Positions 45,387-57,200 of a DNA stretch of 64,000 nt are shown here, one piece after another. Position 1 is the first letter of the stretch, and each line of letters begins with the position of its first letter. This DNA is from Cystobasidiopsis lactophilus (Eukaryota > Basidiomycota > Agaricostilbomycetes > Agaricostilbales > Chionosphaeraceae), in NCBI GenBank assembly GCA_001599975.1, contig BCIO01000001.1, positions 1,612,001 to 1,676,000 of the forward strand, in the 5' to 3' direction. The position numbers were made by a program, and so were the translations under genes. The notes beneath the pieces are model-generated. The model worked only from the letters and a program-made list of their open reading frames with translations. It was not told where the DNA came from and searched no databases.

Positions 45387-45834
45387 GGTCAGCTAGTCGA
45401 AAGACGGTCGGGTGGGAGCAACAAGGGTCAAAAAAGTGCCCGTGCATTTTGGGTGGCAAATCGTTTCATCGCCTCATCCAAGGCACAATTGTGGGCACGC
45501 TCTTTTGGGACGGATCTGCACGCGAGACATTTCACAATGTGCGAAGCAAGAGTTCTGCTGGTGTCGAAAGAAAGGTGGATCCCGCCTCATCCCGAATCCC
45601 CTCCCAGTGCATCCAAACCTCTGGTGCCCAGATATTCCCGTTTCACAAAAAGAGTCCTACATCGAACGCGCGCATCCTATTACCATATTAAAGTTGCCGT
45701 TGCCGAAAAGGGTGGGAAAGGTGGAGAAGGAAAGGGTGGTCTTGTTGAGAAAGGAGAAGAGAGAGAAGTTGGCCAGGTACTGCCACAGGGAAGGGAGATA
45801 TGCACATGTTGTGAAGGGTGTAGAAGGCGATTCT
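45387..45834. other. Intergenic region between tandem F-box genes
   Basis: 448 bp. It holds the promoter of copy A and the terminator of copy B. A plus-strand frame crossing it is mostly antisense to copy B and was not accepted. Confidence 0.35.
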
Positions 45835-47154
45835 TCAGAGCTTGGAGGCGATGTGCTTGCGCAAATCGGGCTTGCCGCAGTAGCACACCTCGATGAAGTC
45901 CAGGTCCTCGGTCTCAGCGTCAGCCTGGGCCAAGAGCAAGAGCGCCTTGTCCTCGAACTTGGGACGCTTGGCCTCGAGCTTGGCGTCCCAGTCGTTCTTT
46001 CGAGCTTGCCACAGGTCGGCGTCAAAGTTGGGTCCGTCGGTCAAGCCCGACTTGGCCCAGGCAGCAGAGCAGTGCTCCTGCCACATCTTGCCGAATGGCG
46101 AGTGCTTCATCAGGACGTGGGTTTGGACGAGGCCCTTGACCAGGTCGCCTAGGTCGCCGACGCCGTGCTCGATGTACGCCTCGCCCAGACCATCGACGTC
46201 GTCCTGGGCCAAGTTGAGTCCTTCGCCCTTCAAAGCGGCCTCGAGTTGACGACGGCGCTCGGCGCGGTGCTTGTTGGCCTTCTTCTCCAGCTTGTAAAAG
46301 CGCACCACGGCCTCGGCCACATCGGCCACTTTGCCCTTGCCGAGCTTGATGAAGTCGTCGCCCACGCCTCCGGCGCAGCCGAGCTTGAACTTGAACGTGG
46401 GCTCCAGTTCGAACAGCGCCTCCTTGAGCAAGCCGATGCGGCGCTTGTGGTTCTTCTCGTCCGCCTGGCGCTGCCTCTCCTCCTTCTCGATCTGCGCTTT
46501 GGCACGCTTCTTGGCAGCTTTGGCCTTGGCGATGCTCTTGGCCAAAGCGACCTTTTTGACCTCTCGGACAGGGTAGGCCTTCATGGGTGGCAAAGCCTTG
46601 CCGAGAGGGTTGGTCTGGGTCAAGAAAGGGATGGGGGAGAGGTCCGAGTCGGAGAGCTTGTATTCCTTTTTGACGTGCGACACGGGCATCAAAGCGTACT
46701 CGTCCGTCTCCGCGCACCCACGGCACACGGGCACGTGGTAAAAGTCGGAAACGATGTCGGTTCGGCGGCAGCAGCCGTCGCAGAGGGTCTTCAGGCTGTG
46801 TTCACCTCACCCTCTCCAAAATCAGATTCCGTATCCCTGAAGACAAAAGGCGGACACATAGTGAGAGTAGGAAGGGCGCAACGAACCTGGCAATGACCTT
46901 GGGTCGGGCCAACAGGGTGTTGCCAAGCTTCAAGCCCAAACGGGCTTCGATGAACGTCAGCCAGGCGGCGTTGGAGCGGCCCAGGAGCTTGTACGTCTTC
47001 TTGCACACCAGCGAGAAGCACAGCGCGCTCCGGAGCGAGGTCAAATGATTGAAGATCATCAGCAGCAGGTTCTTGGGCAGGGCTGTCAGGTTGGTCTGTG
47101 AGCGCTCACAGCACTCAGGGCACATCCAAGCGCTGGTTGGCCGGGCCTCACCAT
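45835..47154 (-). CDS. F-box protein with CxxC zinc motif, tandem copy B
   Basis: Paralogue of copy A. The first coding exon seems to be only the ATG at 47154, followed at once by an intron (gtgagg...gctcacag) that joins to TNLTALPKNLLLMIFNHLTS, the F-box, and CKKTYKLLGRSNAAW. Next come CDGCCRRTDIVSDFYHVPVC and RGCAETDEYALMPV, a Lys-rich coiled-coil-like region (AKSIAKAKAAKKRAKAQIEK), and the repeated helical block DDFIKLGKGKVADVAEAVVR and GEAYIEHGVGDLGDLVKGLV. The end reads EVCYCGKPDLRKHIASKL. Compared with copy A the central Lys/Arg stretch is longer. A start in the intron-retaining frame (MCPECCERSQ) is a less likely alternative. Confidence 0.65.
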
Positions 47155-47463
47155 TTTGTGCGCGTGCGTGTGTTCCAAGGAATGGTAAAGTGACACAAGG
47201 CAAAGGCGGCGTCGTGGGAATGGATCAAGCTCTGGCTCGGGAGGCAGAGCAGACGCGAACAAAGAACAGAAGGTCCACTGGCAATGGGCCAAAGGCAATC
47301 AGCAGTTCATTGGCGTGAAATTCAAAAGGCAGCATTCAGGGAACAAGGTCAAGGATGCTAACCAACCAGCGCGCAACCCCCAAAGTCGAGGGCAGCACCA
47401 CCAGCGCCAAAAAATTTCGCCACCCAGCCAGCGAGCTCGCCTCTTGTCCTCAAACGATCACAA

Positions 47464-48282
47464 ATGGCTCTGATTCCAGTGTTGGTGGACGCCTATGCGC
47501 CTCACAAGACCATCTCCCTCTCCCTTGACTCGGCCACGCCCCTGAGCGCGCTGCCCGACCTGCTGCAAGCCTACTGCCCGCGCTCGCAGCAAGTGCTCTC
47601 GCTCGCCAATGGCCGCTCCCTCTCCGCCTGGCCGGCCACCGAGCCCATCTCCAGCCTGCGCACCGACTCGCACGCCGTCCACCTCCGCCTGACCGCCAAG
47701 ATGTGCGGCGGCAAAGGTGGCTTTGGCTCCCAGCTCCGAGCGGCCGGCGGTCGAATGGCGTCCCGGGGTGGGAAGAACAACCTGAACACCGACTCGTGCC
47801 GGGATTTGAACGGGAGGAGGCTGTCGAGCGTCAAGGAAGCAGAGAGGCTGAGGGCGTACATGGAGGCGGCGCCGGAGCGGGAGAAGACGAGGAAGGAGCA
47901 GGCCAAGAAGAAGCTCGAGGAGCTCCAAAAGGAGATTGAGCGCATGGACTCGGCCGTCGCCTCCACCTCGGGCACCACCACCGCCGCCGGCGAGGGGGAC
48001 AAGGTCACGCTCGGCAAGCGCAAGGGCGGCGCGGACCACGACGAGTTTGTGCAGGCCAACAGGGAGGTCGGCGAGAATGTGCGAGGCGCAGTGGCGGCAG
48101 GTTCGTTTGCGCTCTCTCTTTGACTATCAATACATGTCGACTAACATGCGGTTACATTAGCCCTGCTTAAGAAGCGCAAGAAGAACGCGGCGGCCAAAGC
48201 GCCGTTGGTCGACTCTGCCAAGCTGGCCGAACCCGCAGCCGCCGCCACCACCGCCTCGTCCTCCGTCGCCGCCGCCGCATAA
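47464..48282 (+). CDS. SDE2: SDE2-like ubiquitin-fold processed splicing factor
   Basis: SDE2 has an N-terminal ubiquitin-like domain cleaved after a GG-KGG junction; the released C-terminal part works in the spliceosome and genome stability. Seen here: a ubiquitin-like part of about 80 residues (MALIPVLVDAYAPHKTISLS...VHLRLTAKMC), then the processing site GGKGGFGSQLRAAGGRM, then NNLNTDSCRDLNGRRLSSVK, the conserved Sde2 block. A coiled-coil Glu/Lys region follows and a last exon (intron about 48101-48161) gives ALLKKRKKNAAAKAPLVDSA with an Ala-rich tail. The sequence between the ubiquitin-like fold and GGKGG (TAKMC) replaces the usual RLxGG-type end. Length about 250 aa, as in other fungi. 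The nearby ankyrin gene is convergent. Confidence 0.9.
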
Positions 48283-48435
48283 TCTATTTGTAATATTAGT
48301 CGGTCTTGATTTCTGGTGGTTCAGGATTTGTGGCGGAAAGGGAAGAAAGTCTTGTAGTGAAATGCATGGTGCTCTCCCTTCCTACTCTCCCAAAAAAGTG
48401 TCCTTCTAAGGTTGTTGCTACAATGTGTGAGAGAA

Positions 48436-49081
48436 TCAGTCCTCGTCTGAGGGTGGCCCGCCATCCTCGTCCTCGTCGTCCTTTGCCACCTGGGACATGT
48501 CCACACTCGCCTCTGCCTCGGCCCTCCGAATGGCCTGCTTGACCGCCTCGTCCTTGGTCAAATCCTGCGGTAGCTCCTTGTACTTGTTCGGTATCCTGTT
48601 TCGTGTGCACCCGACACTTTGAGTCACAGCGAGGATGACAAGGGGGCGAGGCCCAGACGAACCTGGAATCGGCGCCGGCGTCCAGCAAGGAAGTGACTAT
48701 CGCCAGCCGCGCTTCTGGGTGCTGCAGCTTGACGGCCAGGTGCAGAGGCGTCTCCCCGTCCAACCGGTTCAGCAGGTCCACGTCCGTCCCCTCGTGCTCC
48801 AGGATGAGCTCGAGCACAGTGGGCGATGGCCCGGCGACGCTGTCCGCCTATATCAGCCTCAGCTCTGCCTGTCTGAGGGGCAGCTCACGCATAATGTAGA
48901 GCTGTGGAACACCAAATGAGTGCAAGTCCAGGGGCAGGAAGGGAGCGAGCGAACCGGTGTTGCCTAGGCCATCCTGGAAGTTAATGTCGTAGCTCGCTTC
49001 GCCAGAGGCCACCAGCTCGTTGAACAGCTCGTCGTCGTCGTTCTTCGCAGCGTACAGCAGCCGCTCGTTCCCAGACGCCAT
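48436..49081 (-). CDS. Small ankyrin-repeat protein
   Basis: About 170 aa. It starts MASGNERLLYAAKNDDDELF, with an opening helix pair, then YDINFQDGLGNTG, two canonical ankyrin units (VLELILEHEGTDVDLLNRLD then GETPLHLAVKLQHPEARLAI, and SLLDAGADSR), and an acidic tail ending DGGPPSDED. The intron after DGLGNTG removes a noncoding stretch (near 48870-48950); another lies near 48605-48660. The layout resembles a small conserved fungal ankyrin protein (yeast YGL242C type). Partner unknown. Confidence 0.75.
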
Positions 49082-49210
49082 TTGAGACGCGCGCGCGGAT
49101 GCTGCTGGTCAAGGTCCAAAGAATGGGGGAAGTGTTCGTCAAATGGCATCGTTGTCGTTCGTTTATGGGAGAAGTCATTACAAGCGACTTTCGTAAAAAG
49201 GGAGAGAAGA

Positions 49211-49483
49211 TCAAAGCGTGAAAGTGAGAGCGACGCCGGCTGCGATCCACCAGATGGTCTGCCTCCGCATTGCCATACTGGCGTCGGACGAGCTCGAGGT
49301 CGTAGGCACTGAAGTAGTCACGTCTCTGATTTTCAACATCAGAGGAGTATGCAGGAGAAGGGAGCGGCAAGAACGCACTCGGTCGAAGTGGAAGTAGACG
49401 TGGGAGGGTCAGAAGTGGTGGACGTTGACGAGGGTGGGCCGTCCGTCACCTGGGCGACTGTCAAAGTCTACTGTCAGCTTCAT
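49211..49483 (-). CDS. Possible small tail-anchored protein
   Basis: Weak call. Two Ser/Thr-rich stretches (TSTSTSTE and DVTTSVPTTSSSSDAS) join in phase through a canonical intron (gtgcgt...aaatcag, near 49322-49376), followed by MRRQTIWWIAAGVALTFTL, a single hydrophobic segment at the very C-terminus. The start MKLT at 49483 would need a 22-nt intron or an unseen upstream exon, so the 5' end is unsolved. It lies 130 bp upstream of the ankyrin gene on the same strand. No family recognised. Confidence 0.3.
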
Positions 49484-50399
49484 CTTGGGAGCCAAGAAGC
49501 AAGGGCGTACTGCCGGCAGTGGAGATGGCTTCGCCAATCGAGTTTAAGCCGCTCTCTGTTCGCTACCTTCGACAAAGGCCCTCGAGTGCCTAAGATGAAC
49601 AAGAGGACATACCGAAGCCCTGAGTTATATCCCTACACTCGAATGTCAGCCCAAGACGCGTGAAGGCATAGGAGTTAAACGCACGATACGATCCCTCTCT
49701 CCTCCAACCCTCCGTAAACCTCCCTGAAACCCAAAGGAGCAGCGGACGCTAGCAGAGCAAAGCAGGAGAATTTAAGCAGTAGCATTGCGGTCGTTGATTC
49801 CCAAACAAAACGAGCAAAGAAAGAGGGCAACGAAGAAACAGGGGCAAAAGATGATGGTCAGGGCATTACGGAGGGACCTGTTTAGGAGCTTAAATTTCTA
49901 GTGGAAGGGCCTTCTTCCATTTGTGGAGAGCTCCTATGTCCGTGCTTGGGCACGTTTCGAATCGATACCACCGGGGAAAGCTTAGCAGGGAGGAAACACG
50001 CATGGTTGGATGCGGAAGAGAGAGTTTTGGAGAGGTCGGAGACAACCGATGGGAGACGATGGTTCTGGTCCACGGCTCTTTATCCATTGGAGGCTCGAAG
50101 TTGGCGTGTTTGCTCCCGGTTGGTGCTCAAGGTGGCTAAATTGCACGCCGCGCTGGGTGGCAAATCACGCCTCCGCTGCAGATGCTGTTCTCCTTCGATC
50201 CTCTTACCGACTCTGCCACGTACAACTTCAAATCTAGTGGAAAGCCCTGCTGCACTGATAGCAATAAAGAGCAGCCGAAAACAAAGGCTTTGTTCGCCGA
50301 ACATTGCAGAATCAATTTCACTTGCAGATAATCTCTGCACCTTTTTTTAGAAGTCTATCGTGCTTGCGAGATTTGGAACGAGATGTAAGAGCCAGTTTT
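49484..50399. other. Long intergenic region
   Basis: About 900 bp with no supported gene. A plus-strand frame at 49901-50350 has no family resemblance or intron pattern and lies opposite the downstream side of the phosphatase gene. It probably carries the phosphatase 3' UTR and the promoter of the gene at 49483, if real. Confidence 0.3.
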
Positions 50400-52545
50400 C
50401 TATTTGGGCTTTGGTGGCAGGCCATTGTAGTCAACGCCAGGTTTGGCGGTGTAGTTTCCAAAGCCTGTCGAGAGGGTTTTGAGAAGGCGTCGCTTCCAAT
50501 GACGGAGAAATGGGCTCACAAGCGTAGTCAAAATCAATCTCAGAGATACGCTTCTTGAGGTTGGACACGACGGTGTCAAATGCGCAGAGGCCGTTCGGGT
50601 CCTCGGAGCACCCAGGATAGTTGGTGATGGGCACGACAGCGTCGTTGACAATGAAACGGATCTGCTTGGTTGGCGACGAGGTAGAGCACTCCAAGACTTG
50701 AGCGACCATTCGGGTGCCGAAGGGAACGACGTTGGAGGCGACAAACTTGTTCTTCGGCATGCTCTGATCGATCGCGACCGGGCCCGAAGTGAGGCCGGTC
50801 AGGTTGAGCGCGGTGAGGATGTCCAAAACAATGACCTCGTGCGTGGCGTCAGCGTAGATGGACTGGTTGAGAGGGAAGTAGGTCGAGCTGGAGTCCAGCG
50901 TCTCGTTGACGTTGCTGTCCGCGTTTTGCAGGATGTCGTTCGAACCCTCCAAGCGAGCAACAAACTCCTGGACCCAGCCTTTGCCCTGGGCGGCAGCGAC
51001 CGGTGAGCCAGGGCCGTTGTTGTAGTAGAAGGTGAGGTCGTAGTCTATCAGTGAACAAACTATCAGCTCGGCCAAGGTCCGCAAAATGTCGAAGGCCTTA
51101 CAGTACTCGAACTTCTTGAAGTCCTCCTCAGTGAATGCGCCGCAGAAAGAGGAGAATCCGAGGGCGTCGGTCTCGTACGCGCAGAGCTGGAGCATGTAGA
51201 TGACGTCGATGGCCTTCAGGGTGTAGCCGTCCAGGTAGCCTTGCAGCCGAGATTGGGTTTCAGCAAAGGCGGTAGCTGCCCATTTGTTGGCCGCAGTGGA
51301 GCCGATGGATCCGAGGGCCGCAACGTTGGAGTTGTTGCAGGTTTCGTACGAAGCTTGAGGGAGTGCACTCAGCATGCGTGGCTCTTCAGACCAAAAAGAG
51401 CACAGCTCACCACCAGTATCATTGACCCCGGCGACCTCGACCATGATCTCGATGTTGACCTGGTCGACATACTCAGGCACGCCACTGGCGTTCTAGTCAA
51501 TATTGTGCACAGATAAGGGAGAGGAGCGAGATGCACAAGAAACCGGCAGCTGAATGAAGCATAAGTCAGTAAGAGACCTTAAACATGGGAGATGTACGAC
51601 AGCACACCAAAGTTCAACGCGGTCTTGACCATGCGATCCTGCGACTCGGTGCGGAAGGTCGGGATGGTGCCGGCGTCGGTGAAATTTTGAAGCAAGTGAC
51701 CGTAGAGCTGACGGAACGAGACTCCAAGGTCGAAGTTTTGCTGGCGGCCAAAGGCTGTTGGGAAGAGGGGCTCAGCTTCCACCAGTCTTGGAGCGTGAAA
51801 TTTTGCCCTCACGGGTTAGGAGTTCCGCGCCAAGTTTGTAGGTCCAAGTGTTGAGGAAGCTCTGTATACAACGCTCAGACCCATTGGAAAAGGGTTGATT
51901 GGAGAGCTATTCACCAACGGGCCACTCGCGCTGAGGCCAGTCTTGGTAGCGTTGGCAATTTCTGTCGCGAAGGTGGAAGGTCCAGCGCCAGAAGTAGGGT
52001 AACGGGCTCCATGACGATAGAGCAAGTGAACTTGCGTGATTGAGCACTGGTCGGGTAGCAAGGGCGAAGCCTCGTCCAATCCGTATTGGCTCGATTCAAC
52101 GGAGTGCATAGGACTCAGATTGCCCCACGACTTGAAGATGTTGACAGGGTCAGAGTTCTTGCCGCTGATGACAGGTTGAATCAGAGGTGGGAAGGCTGCG
52201 CCAAAAATCAGTCAAGACAAAAGGCCGCCAGATGTCGATACACACCCTCAGTGTTCTTGGGGTAAGTAGGTGCTGTCTGAATCGCAAAAGGCTCAGCGCC
52301 CGTCGGGGTGGCTTGTCTGTCCCCCGAGAATGTCAGCTGGCATTTTTCGGATTGCAAGGCATGGCACCTCACTGGAAGCCGACGACGGACTCGACAGGGA
52401 AGCTGGCGGTGTTGGGAGTGGGAGCGCCAGCCGCAGGGTAGGTCTCCGAAACCGAAGCTCCAGCATACGATGCAGCAGAGGAACGCTTCTGCAAGGGCGA
52501 GGCTACAGCCAGATGGACAAGGGCGGCCAAGAGAAGACACTTCAT
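50400..52545 (-). CDS. Secreted histidine acid phosphatase (phytase-like)
   Basis: Branch-2 histidine phosphatase. It starts with a signal peptide, MKCLLLAALVHLAVASPLQK, followed by a Lys-Arg (Kex2-like) step. The catalytic motif is LLYRHGARYPTSG (RHGxRxP). The proton-donor region reads SIYADATHEVIVLDILTALN: the usual His-Asp pair is His-Glu here. Several Cys residues (for example YETCNNSN, CSEDPNGLCAFD) fit the disulfide pattern of the family. N-glycosylation sites are common (NVNET, LNQS, LNLT). The last intron (near 50461-50525) gives DYACFGNYTAKPGVDYNGLP. About six introns. It probably frees phosphate from organic phosphates outside the cell; phytate specificity cannot be read from the sequence. 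Confidence 0.85.
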
Positions 52546-53225
52546 CTTGGAGATTGGGGAAATGGCAGGCAGACAAAGGAGCTTTGATACGAGAACAAGA
52601 GTTTGAAAATGGAGTCGGTGAAAAGCGAGCGCAGTCAGGCAGCCCCAGGCGCAAAGCAGGCAAACGATTCGGTCGTTGCTTCACACCAACGTGTTGGAGT
52701 CCCATTATTCGCGCACATCATACGCAGATTCTTGCAAATCCAGAGTCAGAACGTGCAGGTCAAGGGTGTCTAACCACGCGGGTAACGGAGGCAATTGAAA
52801 GATGCGAACCAGACTGCTCTGAGCTAGTCGTTGCGGTGCAGAACCTGGCGGATCCGATTGGGCTTGCCCAGATGTGAGGAGGTGCACAAGATCGACACCG
52901 AATTGAGCAAGATCGCAGCGAGACAGATAACCAGGGGGCCGAGCGATGAGAAGATCTCACCCGCCGATGCATCGATGATTGGCTGCTAAATTTAGCAGCG
53001 GCTCCCATTCTGCTGCCCTCAAAGCTGGCGGGTCGTGAATTCGAGACGAGTGTGCACTCTCCAAGGTCAGCACGAGAGCTCCCTCTAAGAATGGCTCGTC
53101 AGTCGCGGCTCTGAGTGGGCAAGAAGAACTGTCGGCTGACAAGTAGTGTAAAGTACAGTGGTGTGCAAGGAGATCAACGCCTCTAGATCTATGGGGGAAT
53201 CTCGAGAAGGTCGCACCAGGAAAGT
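52546..53225. other. Intergenic region upstream of the acid phosphatase
   Basis: 680 bp holding the phosphatase promoter and the 3' end of TMA16. Open frames on the minus strand have no family resemblance. No PHO-type CACGTG box was noticed by eye. Confidence 0.3.
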
Positions 53226-54088
53226 CTACTCTTCGACGCCCATTGCTTCATCCTCGACGTCGCCAGTGGCAGCATTCGGGTCTTCCTGCTCGGTCGCCTT
53301 GGTCGGCCCTCCCGACCCAATGATGACCTCGCTGGCTCCAGCCTGTTGTATTGCCAGATTCAGGCTTGCGTCTTTGTAGATGCGCACCAGCCGCAGCTTG
53401 GGCAGGAAGGACGGGTTGCCGGACAAGTTTGAGGCCCAGTGGCGTAAGTTTTGGACAGCGATCTCGTGCGTCAAGTCCGGTATCACTACGGGCAACAAAT
53501 GTTATTCAGCATGATGAAATAAACGGGAGGGAATTATCGGCGAAGCCGAAGAAGATTTTGCCACTCACACAGTCCGCCGCCAGTCTCGTACTCTGCCATC
53601 TCGCGCTCCTTCTCTGTCTCTAGCCGTTCGTGTTTTTTCGACTTGGGCTGCTTCGGCCGCCTGTTTGAAGCCTCCTCCTGGATGTCCTCGTCGTTTCTGG
53701 AGATGAAGTCGTTCACGAGCGCGTGCAGCTCCGGCAGTGATAGCTTTGGAAGGTCCGGGTCCATCGCCAATGCGAACCAGAGAAGACGGTCAGCTTTGGT
53801 GGAGGTTTGCCTGGTGGCAAGATGGGGCAGATTAGGTGTGCAGTGCGATGAGAAGAATGTCAAGGCGCATACTGATTTCGTGTCCGTTGCCGCTGAAGAA
53901 GGGCGAATTAGCATCGGCCTTCGCACCAAAAAGTCAAGCTAGTAACTTACAGATGCCAACTTGTCTTCTCTCAACTGAACCCGAGCAAACTGCGTCGCCC
54001 GTCTCGAGTGCGGGTGCAAAGTTTTGGCATTGCCAGATCCCTTCTTGCCCTGCAACTTTGAGCGCGAGTGGACCTTGTTGTTCGGCAT
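53226..54088 (-). CDS. TMA16: TMA16-like ribosome-associated protein
   Basis: Translation-machinery-associated 16 family, found with pre-60S particles. The first exon starts MPNNKVHSRSKLQGKKGSGN, then KTLHPHSRRATQFARVQLRE, the typical N-terminal block. The second carries DRLLWFALAMDPDLPKLSLP and ELHALVNDFISRND, the family centre. A final exon has VIPDLTHEIAVQNLRHWASN, then PSFLPKLRLVRIYKDAS, and an acidic tail (GDVEDEAMGVEE) longer than in yeast. Three or four exons. It shares a 198-bp divergent upstream region with BUD6. Confidence 0.85.
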
Positions 54089-54286
54089 CTGAGCTTTGTA
54101 ATTTGACCTTTGTAGGGCCTGCTGGCTTGCAAGCGTTGGCTGCAGCTCGCCAGCAAACGATTTTGCGGCTCTGCGAATCGGGTCACGTTTTTCGAAGCCG
54201 TCTGGCGCTGGCACCAGCGGCTTTGGCAATTTCGACCTTCATCAGCCACCTCCCTCCCAGCAGCTGGCTCTGCCAGGGCAGCTATA
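54089..54286. promoter_or_regulatory. Divergent promoter region of TMA16 and BUD6
   Basis: 198 bp between two start codons that face away. No motif stands out. Confidence 0.35.
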
Positions 54287-57200
54287 ATGGACTCGCGCCC
54301 AGTGTCCACCTCGGCGCGGTCGTCCAAGCGGCCGAGCAACCCGCCTCAAATCAATGGCAGCCAGCGCAACTCTCGTCCCGCCTCGCCGTCGCCGTCTGCG
54401 TCGGGCGTCGACTCGGCCGTCACCAGGCTGCTGGTCTCTACCAAGACCCTTCTCGAAGGCCTCACCCAATGGAGCTTGGGCAACGCTTCGGACGACAGCA
54501 TCTCCGATATTTACGTCCAGCTGGGCAACAACTTTAATGCGGTCTGCTCCGTCTTTGCGCGGGAGCACATCTCTATGAAGTGAGCAGAAGCCTTCTTCAG
54601 CATCAGACTGCCAGGCGTTTGGCTGAGCCGCAAGACACCAGGGATCTGCTGACGGTGCCGGACGACCTGAGAATCTGCCTGGAGACCTGCTTGTCGGCCG
54701 ACGAGGCGACGCCGGCCACGCTCGAGCAGCACCTGCCCTCAATCAAGAACATCATCGTTCGCTTGCTGCAAGGCTTGAAGGCCAAGCAGGTCCAGCACAA
54801 GGCCATCGTCAACGAGCGCAAGGCGGCTAGTCAACAACAGGCCGCCGCCGCCAGCAGCTCCGTCCCGCCCGTGCCTGCCCTCCCAGACCACGCTTCGCCT
54901 GCGCCCAGCTCCCACCACTCTCAGAGCCCGTCGGTCTCGTCCATTCGGTCCATTGAGGCGCAACAACAGCCCCCACAGCCAGACCTAAGAAGGAATGTTA
55001 CGTCCTCGGGGACATTGGGCCCTCCAGGAGTGGGAGTGGCCAGCCCAGGGTCAATCTATAGCACCCAAATGTCAACAATGGGCTCGCCGCCGCCGCCGCC
55101 GCCCGAAGCCATGTCCAAGGGCGATTCGCTGCAAGGCGTCCAGAGGACACGGACGGTGCCTGCTCGCCCGCCGCCGCCCTTCCAACCCGTCAATCTGTCG
55201 AAGTCCAGGTCCATCTCCAGTATTTCCCACCCCGTTCCCGCGCAGCAAGCGCCTCCCGAACTCCCTAATTTGGCTTTCGAGCCCTTCAAGCCCAACTCCT
55301 CCACCTCCTCCACCTCCAGCCTGCCCATTCGCATGCCCACCGTGACCGCTCCGCCCATTCCTGCCTCGTCTTCCGCTGCCTCTTTTGAATCGCTTAAGAA
55401 CTCGGACAACTTGGTTCGAAGAGCTTCAAAGCGCTTTTCCAGATACACGCTCGACAAAATGGTCGGCGGCCAACCTTCTGGTACAAAGGAGGATAGCCCC
55501 AGGAAGATTCGGCCCCCGATGCCCCCGCCACCTTCCAACCCGAAGTTTGCGGCGAGAGGCTTTCCGGCAACGCTGGCGCCGCCCTCGAACGAACCCGACT
55601 CTTGGAACATGCACGTGGCTGAACTGGAGAAGCGCTCGGCGGACTCGGAAACGCACGGCGAGGCGGCAAGGAGGCCTTCTGACAGCTGGAATCAGCATAT
55701 TGCCGAGCTGGACAGCATCACCTCGCCAGCGCCGGATGCGACGCCTAGCATGCTGCCCGGGCCAGGGGTACCAGGAGGCCTGCTGTCACCTTCAGACAGC
55801 ATCCCAAGGCTCGCAGTGGTGACGGAAGTGGCAACGCCGCCCATGCAGTCCACCCCTTCCATGATGTCCATGACGCCTTCGGTAGAGACGGCTTCCATGA
55901 CCGCCACACCTTCGCCGTCTGTGGGTGGCGACCACGTCTTCGAGCCTATCACTCCTATTCCACCAGTCCTCGAGCCCATGTCGATCTTTGTCACCTTTGG
56001 CCGCGAAACCAAGAAAGCTATCTTGGAGCCGGACCAGATTCCGCCCACCTTGCCAGCGCTTCGCATCATTTTTATGGACAAGTTCAGCTATAATCCTGGC
56101 ATGGACGACTTTCCCGCTATTTACATCAAGGACTTGCGGTTGGGCGTGGAGTACGAGCTGGAAGATTTGACGGAAGTGCGGAACGGCTGCGTGCTAAGCT
56201 TGAATGTCGAGCGTGAGTCGCCGCAGTGTTCTCAAAGGCTTGGTGCTGAATCATATCTGTTCCTTCTGCAGCGCTGGACCAAGTGAAGCAGCACATCGAC
56301 GCCGGGCTGTCCGACTTGTCGCGGGATATCAAGGACCTCAAGACCTCCATCATCTCTGCCGTGCGGCGCGTGTCCGTCCCGCCGCCGTCTTCCACTATTC
56401 TCTCGGCGCCTACGGCCAACGGGCTTTCACCGACGAAAGCGGGCGCGTCGCTCCTATCGCCGTCCGCCTCTAGCAAGCTTCTGTCCGACATCAAAGGCTA
56501 TCAGGAAGAGGTCACCAACGTACGTCGCGACCTGGCAGTCCTGCGCCAGATCTATGGCGACTACTCTTCCCAGCACAAGGACGTCATCTCCAACTTGCGC
56601 AGCCAGGTGGACAAGGTCAAGAGCATCGCCGCCACCCAGCCCTCGTCTTCCCGCGCGTTCATCGAAGCGGGCAAGAAGAAGCTTGACACGCGCTCGCAAG
56701 ACCTCTTGACCAAGGTCGAGAGTCTGATGGACACGGTCGAGAGCATGCGCGACGACGTGACCGTCCGGCGGGTGCGGCCGGTGGCGAGCAAGCTGGCCGA
56801 CATCCGCAAGGAGATCGACGGCACGCTGGCCGAGATGCAGGACATCCGGTCCTACATCAACACGGTCCGGCCGTCCTGGAAGAAGACGTGGTCGAACGAG
56901 CTGCAAAACGTGGTGGAGGAGGAGCGTTTCCTCAAGCACCAGGAAGAGATGCTGCACGAGCTCGCGGAGGACCACAAGGACCTGTCGGAGATGTTTGGCA
57001 TCATCGACGAGCTGATGAAGAAGCAGCCGCCGCCGAGCAGCAACCTGTCCGGCTCCCAGCGCGGGCGCCTAAAGGAGTACATCCCGCCAGACCCCGACGC
57101 CAGCCACGAAGGTCTGTCCACCGTCATGACCGAAGTCAAGAGCTTGGCTGTGGACCCGGAGAAGCGCTTGCGGGCGATTGCGATCGCCGAGAAGGCGCGG

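Noticed and set aside
46165-46896. 243-codon plus-strand frame
   Set aside because: Antisense to F-box copy B; Leu-rich only because the sense strand codes for Lys/Glu/Ala-rich helices.
49901-50350. 149-codon plus-strand frame
   Set aside because: No family resemblance, no conserved-looking motif, in a region better explained as UTR/intergenic.
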